64,000 nt of DNA. Source: Guyanagaster necrorhizus. Lineage: Eukaryota > Basidiomycota > Agaricomycetes > Agaricales > Physalacriaceae. Below are positions 22,573 through 33,240 of this stretch, in pieces; position 1 is the first letter of the stretch, and each line of letters opens with the position of its first letter. A program made the position numbers and the translations under genes. The notes beneath the pieces were generated by a model that was not told the origin of the DNA, ran no database searches, and saw only the letters and a program-made list of their open reading frames with translations. The stretch spans positions 966,591 to 1,030,590 of the forward strand of contig NW_025064881.1 of assembly GCF_019112545.1 (NCBI RefSeq). Reading direction: 5' to 3'.

Positions 22573-23098
22573 TGTTACAATTTTTCCATTTTCCTTCTAT
22601 TTCTTTTTCCTTTTTCTCGGAAAAGACCCCTATCTTCGCTTAGTCAGGGCACTTAGACCAGTGCTTATGATCGTGGGAAGGATTAGCTCAGCAACCCAGA
22701 CAATCCGACTCTTATCGTATAGCTGTGTGCTATGAAGGGAGAGGCAACGCTCATTTCGTTCTCCAACTGCGCCACAGCAGTAATGGTACACAGCAGGACT
22801 ATGGACTTTGTGGAAAGCTGAGTCACCGCAGCAGTAACAGCTACATAGCACTACAGCATCTTTCTGAACGTCTATTTATAATCGACTAGTATTTAAGTAG
22901 TTTAGTTCTCGCTGTAATACCTCAGTCTCAAACTAAAGTTTATATGCCACCATCTTATCTCGAGCTCAACTAATTCGTCAAGCCTTGAACCACGCAACAC
23001 TCCCAACACACAAAGTGAACTCGGCCAGACACATCCGAAGTACGAGGTGCCGAGCCATTTATCACGTGTTGAATGTCACGTGGGATTTGGGTCTAACA
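22573..23098 (+). repeat. 5' LTR of element B
   Basis: 526 bases, TGTTAC to TAACA. The arm at 22924-22936 reads AGTCTCAAACTAA, one base different from the copy in the other LTR. Confidence 0.9.
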
Positions 23099-23099
23099 A

Positions 23100-23112
23100 T
23101 TAGTTCGAGACT
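23100..23112 (+). promoter_or_regulatory. Self-primer binding site of element B
   Basis: TTAGTTCGAGACT begins one base after the LTR and is the exact complement of AGTCTCGAACTAA at 27539-27551. The bases differ from those of A in both arms, so pairing is kept although the sequence has changed. Confidence 0.75.
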
Positions 23113-23153
23113 CTCGCATCCCTTTCTCATGCCCAATTGTGCTGAGAAACTGC

Positions 23154-24440
23154 ATGCCAATTATCCTCAATCCTTCAGATCCAAACTTCACCCACAAGTT
23201 TTTTAAACTCTTCCTGGCTATTATCGGAATTCTGGTCGGTGTATTGGTGCTCATACAGCTTTGCCAAGGACACCATTCAATCATCGCCTGGTCTATCCGT
23301 CATTACCACGAATTCCAATGCATCCGCAGAATCTTACAAAATGTTACACTGGATCTTTCTCTTCACGCGATCCCTGCTTCCACTCGACCCTCGACCCCCC
23401 AACAACCTCACCAGCCAGAAGGAGTCGACTCTGAAGACGTCTCTGGGAGACAGTCTTTGGAATATACTAGGGAAGAAGAAGAACAGGAACAGCAGCACGC
23501 ATACCCCCCATGACCCCTGCCAGCAGTCGTCCAGAACTCTGGGAACCCTTGGGCAACAGGGTTCCAACGACCTAGGCCCGACGCCCCCACCCTATCCCCC
23601 CAGCGCAGCATCCGAGCAACAAGGACACCAACCCCCGTCTCTGGCACTGGCAATGGGCGCAATGCCAGAGACTCCTTGGACGGCTCACAGATGGCTCGAG
23701 GGACCAGTACTAGGACTAGGGGATCCCATCATACAGCGTCAGTACGAGAAAATAATACTGACAACAGGACAGAGGCCAGGAATGACCTCAACCGGCAGCA
23801 CGACTGGTGGCACACCGCCGTTCAACTACATGTCGACAATGAGATCTACAGGGAGAACGACCTCTTTGGGAGGTATCTCCGAGCACAGGAGGAGGAGCAG
23901 CGGAGAAGAGAGGCTGGAAGTACCGACACCATCACCCTGGTCGACACCAGCACCCTCAACTCGCAACTCCAGTACCCCACCCCTTCCCCCACTGAATCAG
24001 ACCCATGGGCAGCGCCCATCGACAGAGTCATCTACAGCGACAACGTCCCAAGACAAGAGGAGCTCGATGCTGACAATGATGAGCTCAACAACAGCCGCCC
24101 ATTGTCATATAGAACGGACACCATTGCAGACACCGACAGCATTCCAACTGGCAGGAACGAAATACCGGCAGATCGGGGATCGATTGGAGGGGACAGTCAG
24201 CACATCGACCCCACAGGAGACCTCAAAAGGTTTCTTGATGGACCAGTGGCTGCCCTTTTCCTCCAACCCCGATTCTACCAAAATTTCCATCGATATAGCC
24301 GAGCAATGGCGACAGACACAGCAGGGGGAGAGGCCCAGCAGGAGCAACAACAACCTGGGTGGGAGCCTTCTCCTCGCCCCGGCCCAGAAGATGCTGGACC
24401 AAGTACGCAACCCCAGACCCGCCAAACCAATAACTTATGA
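23154..24440 (+). pseudogene. ORF0 of element B, membrane-segment ORF with one TGA
   Basis: The frame is open for 429 codons except for TGA at 23511-23513. It starts at the ATG that aligns with the ORF0 ATG of A; both are preceded by a shared leader (CCCAATTGTGCTGAGAAAC). A hydrophobic stretch at about residues 16-37 (FFKLFLAIIGILVGVLVL...) is followed by an AW-x2-RHY block, as in A. Later matches to A include ARDSLD and a C-terminal RFL-x11-F block. The TGA stands where A has Arg. Conservation between two diverged elements, across more than 400 codons and in a frame that is not gag, suggests a real protein. Role unknown. Confidence 0.65.
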
Positions 24441-25203
24441 CCTGGCCGAAATTTCCCTCCTCGGGGGGGAAATGGAGGACCGGGACGATGGAATGGATGA
24501 TGAGGCCGGGGAGGGGGATTCAGAAAGGAGGGTCAGGGACCTTCCCTCTGAATCCCAAGAAGTTTTCCAGTATACAGCCACCGGAAAGGCCGTTTTTAAT
24601 TCTAATAAACGATTTTTGTATTACCAGGAGGAACCGATACAACCATACGAGCCGAAGTATGAAAAGAGGATGGCACCCAAGCCGTGGACGCTGAATACAC
24701 GGCCCTTTAATTCAGCATCCACGGCTCCGTCAACCTGAACGGCACCACCTCAGCACTCGCATAACACTGGCACCATGCCGGGAACGGCATCTCAGCATAA
24801 TAGGACCCAATCACAGGCAACCCAGCAACATCTAGGACAAAGGAAGTTGCCGACAGCGCCGCAATCACCCACCGAGCAGCCACCCCCATATGCAGAAATC
24901 CAAGAATGAGCACGACCGCCTGATGGTGGGATCCCGACCCTGACAGTTACTATTCCTGACATCTATAGACAACAGATGAAGGAACACAAGCTGGCAGGAA
25001 AGACGACTACCGACTACTTCACGACACTAGAACGACTTGGTACACTCGCTGGGGTATGGGATGACACCACCGACACTGGATACATGGTCAAATATATCAA
25101 GATGGGACTACCACCCATCTACCTCATGACGATCAAGGAACAGTATATCCTGAATGGCTACGACAAATGGAAGGGTCGAACCATCGAGATATACAAACAA
25201 TGA
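23341..25203 (+). pseudogene. Decayed gag of element B
   Basis: A frame open to 24738 matches the Pro-rich N-terminal half of the gag of A (for example LGPTPP against LRPTPP, and WLEGP against WLRDP). After a stop, 24976-25203 matches the last part of the gag core (TDYF, LERL, LAG, IEIYK). The central core and the zinc knuckle are absent. It lacks the ATG used by A and C, so its start is unclear. Confidence 0.75.
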
Positions 25204-27176
25204 CAATGACAAAGGGCCAAAATGATCGCCCTGGCATATGGCCATGGGATTCAGGGGCCGGAGGGGTCGGATATTGACCAAGTCTAGGAACTCGGCCATG
25301 GACTAAATTGATAAACTGACATTTTCTTTTCTATAATAGATACTGTGCCTACATGCACATAATTTTAAATTACTAATGGACACATCATAACGACACCATA
25401 CAATGATCCGCTCTTCAAAGAAGACAGATATTGTTCGAACCAATGGAACCTGGAACGCTACAGAATGATTCTGGGAATCATGATCGGCAAAAAGGAACCG
25501 CAGCACAAGTACCGATCAGAGATCGGAACCAACACAGAAGGAGCTATAATCCTTCCATGGATTGATCAACTTCTACCGGCGGATCATTCGACGACATGAT
25601 CCGACCAAGAACACGGACTAGGAATTCCCCAAGGGAGCGGGAAATTTCTGAACTAGAAACCGCAGACATTATCCTATCTATGCTAAGACAGGATGGAGAA
25701 ACTGACTCCGGGGAGCCAGGATTCTCGACGACCTGGCAGAAGGAACACTGCCATGTCAAGACACCCGAAGACACACCCCTTCCCGAAAGTGACAGCTATA
25801 ACGACATCATCGTTGATCACTTCTTGAAGAAAATCATTCAGATCACAGACTTAACAGAATTGACATCCTGGGGATGGTCAAAAAGGAACTTGCGACAGGA
25901 ACGAGATACGGAAAACTTCTCGCCATAATACCCACACCAGAGACAGGATTATCTCATTGGAGTAGCATCGATCTCAAATGATCTAGATAGATCAGGAAAA
26001 CTGTCAAACATGATGGGTCGGCAAAGAACAAAAGGAATCATTCTTGACATGATATTGATGGTCCAAGATGGACTATAATATCACCCGATATGTCAAGAAT
26101 AACAAGGACCATAGACTGGAAAATCCTCCAAGGGAACGGGGGATATTCAAGAACAAATGGAGAAATTTGCTCGAAATCCTCGAAAGCACACCTCTCGCTA
26201 TACACCTTATCCGTAGGGTAACAGTGATATTTCATTGGGGGAATCGGGGATGGATGGTGATAAGCCGTTCATGAAGGACGGAATTTCCCCGACACCGATC
26301 CAACGTACCAGATCAAACTAGAACCCTGTCACTCAATCAGTGATGGGAACCGAGCGACGACAGGGACAGTAATTCATGTGAAATGAATTCAGGAAGGGTC
26401 TCTTCATCACCAGAGAATCATATCTACGAAGATATAATTATTCGGAATTCCCCATAGACTTGGGGAACTCCGAATGCGTGGCATTCAAATGTTGAATGGC
26501 CAAGAACGTTATCTTGTCCAGACCAAGTCAAGATAAAGAAACAGACCCTGGAGAGATTGAATACACCCCTTGCCATAATGAGCATACCCGCAGAGTAACA
26601 ACATTATTTCATTGGAGAAGAATCAGATCAATGGGGCCAACGGCAAGCCAAAAAGGAATCTCGGTAGTGTCACGAATTGCCAGGGGCAAGCTCTTGACAG
26701 AATCACGATGTCCCCACGACATCAAGAGAATCACACCTATACCTTCCCAAAAGGAATGCAAATGACTCGGCAATCATCATTTGCAACAACCTTCTCGAAG
26801 ACCATAACAAAACTTCCCAAAAGTGACAGCCATGATGCAATCATGATCATAGTTGATCACTTTGCAAAAGACAATCATTCCGATCAATACCTTGACTGAT
26901 TGGGAATAACCAACCAGCCAATGACGAGGGAATGTTACACCGGTAACGAAGCAAACTAGCAATGGTGGGGACATACAGCGAAGAGCAATGTGCCCCACAA
27001 ACACGATGGATCTACAGACAGCCTGCGATGGATCGAAAGTCACGATATAACAACCGCCCTCGCAGTTCGAGATCCTGCAACAAGATGATGAACCTACGAA
27101 TGGGTCCAGCAGACCGCCCACCTCCCGCCTGGGGCGGGGGGCTCCCCTAACTTGACCATCGGGACGATGGTCTTAC
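25204..27176 (+). pseudogene. Scrambled pol remnants of element B
   Basis: Two separate pieces match the same integrase segment of A (LPECNGYDAILVIVDRFSK): one at about 25782-25890 (LPESDSYNDIIVDHF) and one at about 26812-26900 (LPKSDSHDAIMIIVDHF). No protease, RT or RNase H block is readable. A double integrase segment with no other pol suggests repeated internal deletion or recombination during copying, not simple point decay. Confidence 0.6.
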
Positions 27177-27187
27177 GGAGGGGGTAA
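27177..27187 (+). promoter_or_regulatory. Polypurine tract of element B
   Basis: GGAGGGGGTAA lies directly before the 3' LTR and matches the tract of element A. Confidence 0.8.
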
Positions 27188-27713
27188 TGTTACGATTTTT
27201 CCATTTTCCTTCTATTTCTTTTTCCTTTTCCTTGGAAAGGACCCCTATCTTTGCTTAGTCAGAGCGCTTAGACCAGTGCTTATGACCGTGGGAAGGATTA
27301 GCTCAGCAACCCAGACAATCCGACTCTTATCATATAGCTGTGTGCTATGAAGGGAGAGGCAATGCTCGTTTCGTTCTCCAACTGCGCCACAGCAGTAATG
27401 GTACACAGCAGGACTATGGACTTTGTGGAAAGCTGAGTCACCGCAGCAGTAACAGCTACATAGCACTACAGCATCTTTCTGAACGTCTATTTATAATCGA
27501 CTAGTATTTAAGTAGCTTAGTTCTCGCTGTAATACCTCAGTCTCGAACTAAAGTTTATACGCCACCATCTTATCTCGAGCTCAACTAATTCATCAAGCCT
27601 TGAACCACACAACACTCCCAACACACAAAGTGAACTCAGCCAGACACACCCGAAGTACGAGGTGCCGAGCCATTTATCACGTGTTGAATGTCACGTGGGA
27701 TTTGGGTCTAACA
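27188..27713 (+). repeat. 3' LTR of element B
   Basis: 526 bases. TATTTAAG at 27505-27512 is followed by the arm AGTCTCGAACTAA at 27539-27551. The start-to-start distance is 34 bases, the same as in A. Confidence 0.9.
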
Positions 27714-27718
27714 GGCCT

Positions 27719-29638
27719 CAGGGTCATCCTTCTTCTCATCAGTGGGCTCTGATCCACTTGCTTCATTGGGAGGTGGCTGTCCTCCCAATAATCGGCTTCC
27801 TGTGCTGGTCCAGGGATTCAGATAGTATATCCTTGGCTGTCCATATGACTGGGTTAGCCGAGATGCCATGCTACAGATGGCCGATGTGGCGAGCGAGTAT
27901 CTTGATGTCACCGTTCGAATTGAGGATGCCATGTTTGCTGACTTGGGTGGCATCACTCTTAGAGTTCATGGCATCGGTGCCTCTCATTTGCTGAACCTTG
28001 ATTGATATGGTGGCATCACCATCATCTGGTAATGTAAGAAGCGCTGATTAAAATTAAAAATGGCATGCTCCGTCGTGGCATACTATAAAATCTCTTCCTG
28101 CTTGATGAAATCAGCAGCAGTATACCTTCACCTCAGGGATGATCGTAGCCAGCGATCATCTCTCCATAATTCAGCTACCTGCTCTTGGTATAGCCGAATA
28201 AATTCCTCCTCCCGCACCTCTCGTTCCTGTCATTTCCTCTCTTGCTCTTAGCACATGATCATGCTGATGATACTTCTCCACTCAAGGATGGGGTCCACTG
28301 CTTGGCCCCCTTGGTCCTCCTCCTCAGCCTCGTTGTCCTTTTCAGCCCTCTTGTCAGTGGTTCCCTCACAGAGGGAACTGCCTTGCTGGCTGAAGGTTTC
28401 CAGGGCAGATAGGTCGGGGCTGAGCACTTGACTCAGTGTTGTCAGGTCCAGATCGAGGAGTAGGCTCCCGGTTGGGCTGCTCCTCTTCTTCTTCTGCTGG
28501 TGGTGCCACTGCTCTGCAATACCAGCAGAAGTTTCTGTAGAACCTGGGATGGAGGAAAAGGGCAGCAATTGGCCCATCGAGGACTCTTTTGAGGTCCCCA
28601 GTGGGGTCAATATGTTTGTCATCACCCCTGATTGATCCGAGGTTTGACAGTATCCCATTTCTCTGGATGGGGATATCATCAGTTTCAGTGATGGTGTCTG
28701 TCCCATATGATAGTGGGCGGTCATCGTCGAGGAGTGTCGGCTCCCCATGGTGGTAGTTGTCGGTATGGACGATTCTGGCTGGTCTGGTCTAGGGGTCGGG
28801 CTCACTGACAGGAGTGGCCAGTTCTCAGAACAGAGAGTCGGGAGTGCCAACTGCAGTATCGAGGTAGTTGGCAAGGGAGTGGGGGGTCGGCCGTATTGGG
28901 TTTGGTACCACTGGACTATGCCTTGGTAGGCATGAGGCTCCTTCTTGGTCTTGTTCCAGTCTACTGGCCACTCTTGATGCTGCTTGCCAGTATTGGACCT
29001 CATCCCTGTTAGTGTCATCAAAGAAAGGGTTGGGACTACTGACTCTTGTTCCTCTCCTATCACTTCTTGTTGATGAGGGGTGTCAGGACTGGTGCCTGTC
29101 AGCACTTCTGGCGACTGGAGCCATCCAAACGGCATCCAGAGAGTCTTTAGCCTGGCATCCAATTTCAGACTGGGCGACAGTTGTTCTTGACACAGTGAAG
29201 CTGCACTCGACAGGGGGGATGAGAGTGTCAGGTTGAGGTCATCAAAACCCTGTAGCCCAAGGGTTTCTAAGATCTCAGACGATTGCCAACAGGGGTCTTA
29301 GGGAATACTCGTGTTGCTGCTGCTGCTGCTCCTCTTCCCTAGAACGTTCTTCAGTCAAGTGCCCAGGCTTGTCTTCTGTTTCTTCAGGGTGTCGAATGGA
29401 GTTTTAGACAGAGGCAGGGATGTCATGAAGGGGGAGGTCTGGCATGACATTTTAAAGGATTGTGCAGATACACTGGAACTCTTGGTAGTGTCGAATGGCC
29501 CAGGCGGTAATAGATTAGCATCCATGGCACAGCTGTATGATCACCAATAAGCTGATCAAGGTTTCAATGATAGAAGCCAAGAGTTCAAAGAACTCGTGAG
29601 TAAAGTTTAGGTCAGACAGATTTAAAGCAGGGAGCATT
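27719..29638 (-). pseudogene. Decayed ORF0 and gag 5' part of element C
   Basis: From the ATG at 29638 the minus strand reads an ORF0 N-terminus like those of A and B: FFELLASIIETLISLLVII, then an AW-x2-RHYQEFQ block, with TAA stops inside. In another frame, 29162-28248 (304 codons) matches the Pro/Ser/Thr-rich part of gag (SIPGSTETSAGIAEQW against SSSDSSASIAENW of A). The remnant ends at the B insertion and continues at 22567. Confidence 0.75.
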
Positions 29639-29679
29639 CAGTTTCTCAGCATGGTTGGGCCTGAGAAAGAGAAGCAAGA

Positions 29680-29692
29680 AGCTTCAAGCTAA
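29680..29692 (-). promoter_or_regulatory. Self-primer binding site of element C
   Basis: TTAGCTTGAAGCT on the minus strand begins one base after the LTR. Its complement AGCTTCAAGCTAA is exactly the minus strand of 8706-8718 in the left LTR. The right LTR arm (29848-29860, plus strand TTAGCTCAAAGCT) has drifted at two positions. Confidence 0.7.
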
Positions 29693-29693
29693 T

Positions 29694-30219
29694 TGTTAAG
29701 CCCAAACTCCACATGACTATTAACACGTAATAAACAGTTTGGTACCTCGTACTTTAGGTATGTCTGACTGAGTTCACTGATGTGTTAACAGAGTTGTGTG
29801 ATCAAGGCATTACAAGTTGCTTGAGATAGGATGGTAGAGAATAAACTTTAGCTCAAAGCTGGGGTATTACAGCAAGAGCTACACTACTTATATACTGTTC
29901 TGTTATCGTGCTATAAATAAATATTCACAAAAGATATTGTCTGTCATAGAGCTGTTACCCCTGCTGTTGCCAGGCTCTCCACAAAAGCTGTTGTCTTGCT
30001 GTTGTGTTGTGGTCGTTGTACTGCAAGTTAGAGATAAAAAGGGTATTGTCTCTCTCTTCACAGCTCACAGCAACATGATAGGAGAGTGACCAACTGGGTT
30101 GCTGAGCTAAGCTTTCCCATGGTCCTAAGTGCTGGCCTAAGTGCCCTGACTAAGCAAGATAGAGGTCATTTCCAAGGAAAGAGAAAAGAAAATAGAAGAA
30201 AATGGAAAAAATCATAACA
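29694..30219 (-). repeat. Right (5') LTR of element C
   Basis: 526 bases, TGTTAAGCCC to TAACA, followed by CCAAC. It is closely similar to the joined left LTR. Confidence 0.9.
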
Positions 30220-30224
30220 CCAAC

Positions 30225-33200
30225 AAACAATGACTCAAATGTTGGCCAATCATCATAGTTTAGTGCAGTATATAGAGCCTCCAGAGATACATCCAGCCAG
30301 CTGCAGTTACAGCTGCAATCCTTTGAAGATAAGATATCATTAAAGAATTATTTTACAGCCTTTGCTCAGGCATCAGCATTAATATGTGATATTTCAGCAT
30401 TAATCTGAAGATCAGGCAATGATTGAGACATAGGTTTAGAATCACAATCTTCAGATTCCTCAGAGTCATAGACAAGAGGATTGAAGTGGTCTCTGCATAG
30501 CTGTCTCTATAATAAGAGAGATTCTTCACTTTTGACAGGTTTTTTCTTCTGCTTCTTTGGTTATTTTTTCCACCACTGAAGAGAGAAGAAATCAATATTC
30601 TGATCTGGTACTTGATCTTCTTGCTGTGTGATTCCATGCTGCAAAGCATATTTTGGATTATGAGATTTCTTGGTATGCCCATATTGCAATTGCTGGTTCT
30701 TTCTGTATTGTAGTAGCAATATTCTGTGATAAATAGATATACCATTTATATCACAAGTATACAATCAAATTCCTCTATGATAGGAAAATAACAGAGACTC
30801 ACAGAGTGCTTGATCATACAGAGAATGATAGTACTTTTTGACTTGAAGAAGACCATTCAGATCTGGCATAATATCATGCTTCTTGCCAACAAGCTGATAA
30901 ATCTTGAAATGCATTGCTTCTTCAGCATTTATACTATCTGAAAGTGTATCTCACATGATAGCATTCATATGTCATTGAGATAGAAAGATCATCAAAGTGT
31001 AATCAGAATGTAATCACCAGTTTAGCTATGACAAGATTTTAGAAAATCTGCTTTAAATTTTAGTAATGGTGCTCTGGAATACTTTATCATCTTCACTTCA
31101 ATAAAGCAGATTTGTCAAGTCTTTGAATTTATCTGCCTGGTCAGATAGTATAATACCATCTAGTCACTTAATATGAGTTGCAGCATTGTGAAAATATTGT
31201 TAGCAGCCCTTGAAGAGTGTTTTTATTGCTATGACAAGATCATTGGGTGAATGTCCATTATTTCTTTGCAGTCAGAAGTTGATGAAGGCCTTCTTGAACC
31301 CAATTCACTGTGGTTCACTAAAATCAACAACCCATAAGAAAAAATATGAGTATACATTATATATTCCAAATGTTAGCATATAAAAGGTTTAATGTACATC
31401 TGCAAACATCTCATCATGGATTTCCATTTTCTTTATAGTAACAACCTCAGCAATTGACTCCAAAACACTCTTGAAATAATAGTGACAATATTCTGCTGAT
31501 GTACCATTGAAAACTGAAAAGACCAGAAGCTCAGAATTCTAAGATATCACTGAATACTGATGTCACAATAAGGAGATACTGCTCAATTGCCCAGTATCCA
31601 TATGTTGTGTCTGATAGAAGTCTATTGAGAGCATCCTCATGAAGATTGTGGATGTCTGAAATGAGCATATCTCTCATTCATATTGTCTAAATAGAAATAA
31701 TTGTTATGTTGCTCTTATTCTGATAAGTTTGTATAACACTAAAATGATTACACTATCAGTTAGAGAATTGAGTGAGGTACCAGACACTGCTTTCAGCCAT
31801 TATTCTAGCTGTGACTTGATGATATTCATATTTGACCCAGTCTGGATGTCAAGTAGCTTGAGAAATATCTGTAACACTATGAACATATTCATTCAACTGT
31901 GAAGATTCTAATATGAGCACTACAGGACCTAGCTTCAGATGTGATTTTACAAGCTCAGAGAATTCTGCCTCCTCTGTATGTGACATGTGTAAGACATAAC
32001 TGAAGCAGAAATAGTTGTGAGGCTCTTTATTGATGTATTGGTATCCTGCTTTCCACTGTATAAGATACAATCTTGATCTGCAGTTAAAGTATATTAGCTT
32101 GGAGATACAGATACACTATTCCTTGAGCTGCTGCTTATGATCTTGCAATGTAACTTATGGATAATAACCAGCAGAACAGGCAGGATTGTCACATCTGAGA
32201 ATTTCTAGACATTATTTGTTGCTGATTTTGCCACTATTCACAGTAGGTGTGTCTTTAGAGCTGTCAATATCACTGCCATTGTTTTTGGTAGACCAATAAA
32301 CCATCAAATCCTTAGTCTTATAAAAGTCTTTGGCTGATATAACAAGTGCAAGTCTATCTGAACACCAGCTGTTTCAGCCACCCTCAATTTGTTTCAGAGA
32401 TATAAAGATGACCCCTTCATCAATTCCTCATCTGGCTTCTGATTGTGGGGAATTCTTGATGATGATATACAGTTGATGGTGCCAGATCAGATAGATTGGA
32501 CTGCTGCCAATGAGTAAAATTATGATCTTCATTTGCCATCAAAGATTTTGGATTCAGCTTTAGCTTTGTTGTCATGGCAGTTTTCATAGTGTATAGTTGG
32601 GATTGAGAGGCAGCATTAACCTGAGACAGGACAGTCATAGCATTTGTTTGACAAGATATTGTATTCTGCTCAATTGGAACATAACATCTGTTCTCAAGAT
32701 AGCAAAGAACAATAGACACCACAGGATCAGAAGGCACTTGTAGAATAGATATGAATGATATATTAATTCATCTGGAATCAATGAGTGTTTTGATTCAACT
32801 TGAAAAAGAGAATAAATTCTCAAGCATGTTATAAATTGTGTCACTAATACACTATCAGAATCAAATACTGGGATAAACCCATCCATATTTACAAGAGATG
32901 TCAGCTCCATACATGCTGATGCTTGTTTAGTGTCACAGTCAGGCTTAGTTTGATCAGTACAATGATGCATGAGGACTTGAGCATTATAAGCAAGTAGTCA
33001 TCTTGTCAAGGTGCATGCAAGGTGCTTCTATCAAATAAAGTAAGCTTCAGGCAGCAAGGTGTTATGGAAGTGCTGACTGACCAGCATGTAGACAAGAGAA
33101 ATGGCATATCTGAGGGAGAGAGAAAGTGCAAGAGAAAAATAGTGTTGGCATATCAAGCAGAGCTGCTTTTATTTTTGGACTTCCCATTAGCTATATGTGC

Positions 33201-33240
33201 AAGGTAAGTTCAACCAAAAACTTTACTGTAACAAGGTAAT
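30225..33240 (-). mobile_element. Old AT-rich relic of unidentified type, right part
   Basis: This is the continuation of 5242-8546 across element C. Minus-strand frames at 32970-32420, 32070-31849 and 30764-30353 are fragments of one or more proteins interrupted by many TGA and TAA codons. The piece near 32970-32860 has scattered Cys and His but no family I recognise. CpG is almost absent until about 33240, where ordinary sequence resumes, so this is probably close to the edge of the relic. Confidence 0.5.

Larger units (their letters stand above)
22573..27713 (+). mobile_element. Gypsy-type element B, internally deleted, inserted in the gag of C
   Basis: The element starts TGTTAC and ends TCTAACA, with the duplication GGCCT at 22568-22572 and 27714-27718. 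Both LTRs are 526 bases. Orientation is opposite to A and C. At 5141 bases it is some 3 kb shorter than A. It keeps the primer site, ORF0 and much of gag, but the gag core and zinc knuckle are missing and pol is reduced to scattered pieces, so it cannot move without help. The LTRs are similar, with about 20 differences seen by eye, mostly transitions. Confidence 0.9.
8552..30219 (-). mobile_element. Ty3/gypsy element C, old copy split by elements A and B
   Basis: The outer element of the nest starts TGTTAAGCCC at 8552 and ends TAACA at 30219, with the five-base duplication CCAAC at 8547-8551 and 30220-30224. Its left LTR is interrupted at 8728 by element A and its gag at 22572 by element B. 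Removing both leaves about 8.3 kb with two 526-base LTRs. The order of the minus-strand remnants is 5' LTR, ORF0, gag, pol, 3' LTR, the same as in A. The coding remnants are full of stops and nearly lack CpG, so it is the oldest of the three. Confidence 0.88.

Noticed and set aside
22630..22851. Open frame inside the LTRs of element B, repeated at 27245-27466
   Set aside because: Both copies lie wholly inside the LTR and are nearly identical because the LTRs are. There is no protein motif, so it is an LTR shadow.
4790..33240. Terminal inverted repeats for the old relic between 4790 and 33240
   Set aside because: I compared both outer edges by eye and found no convincing inverted match, so the ends and class of the relic stay open.
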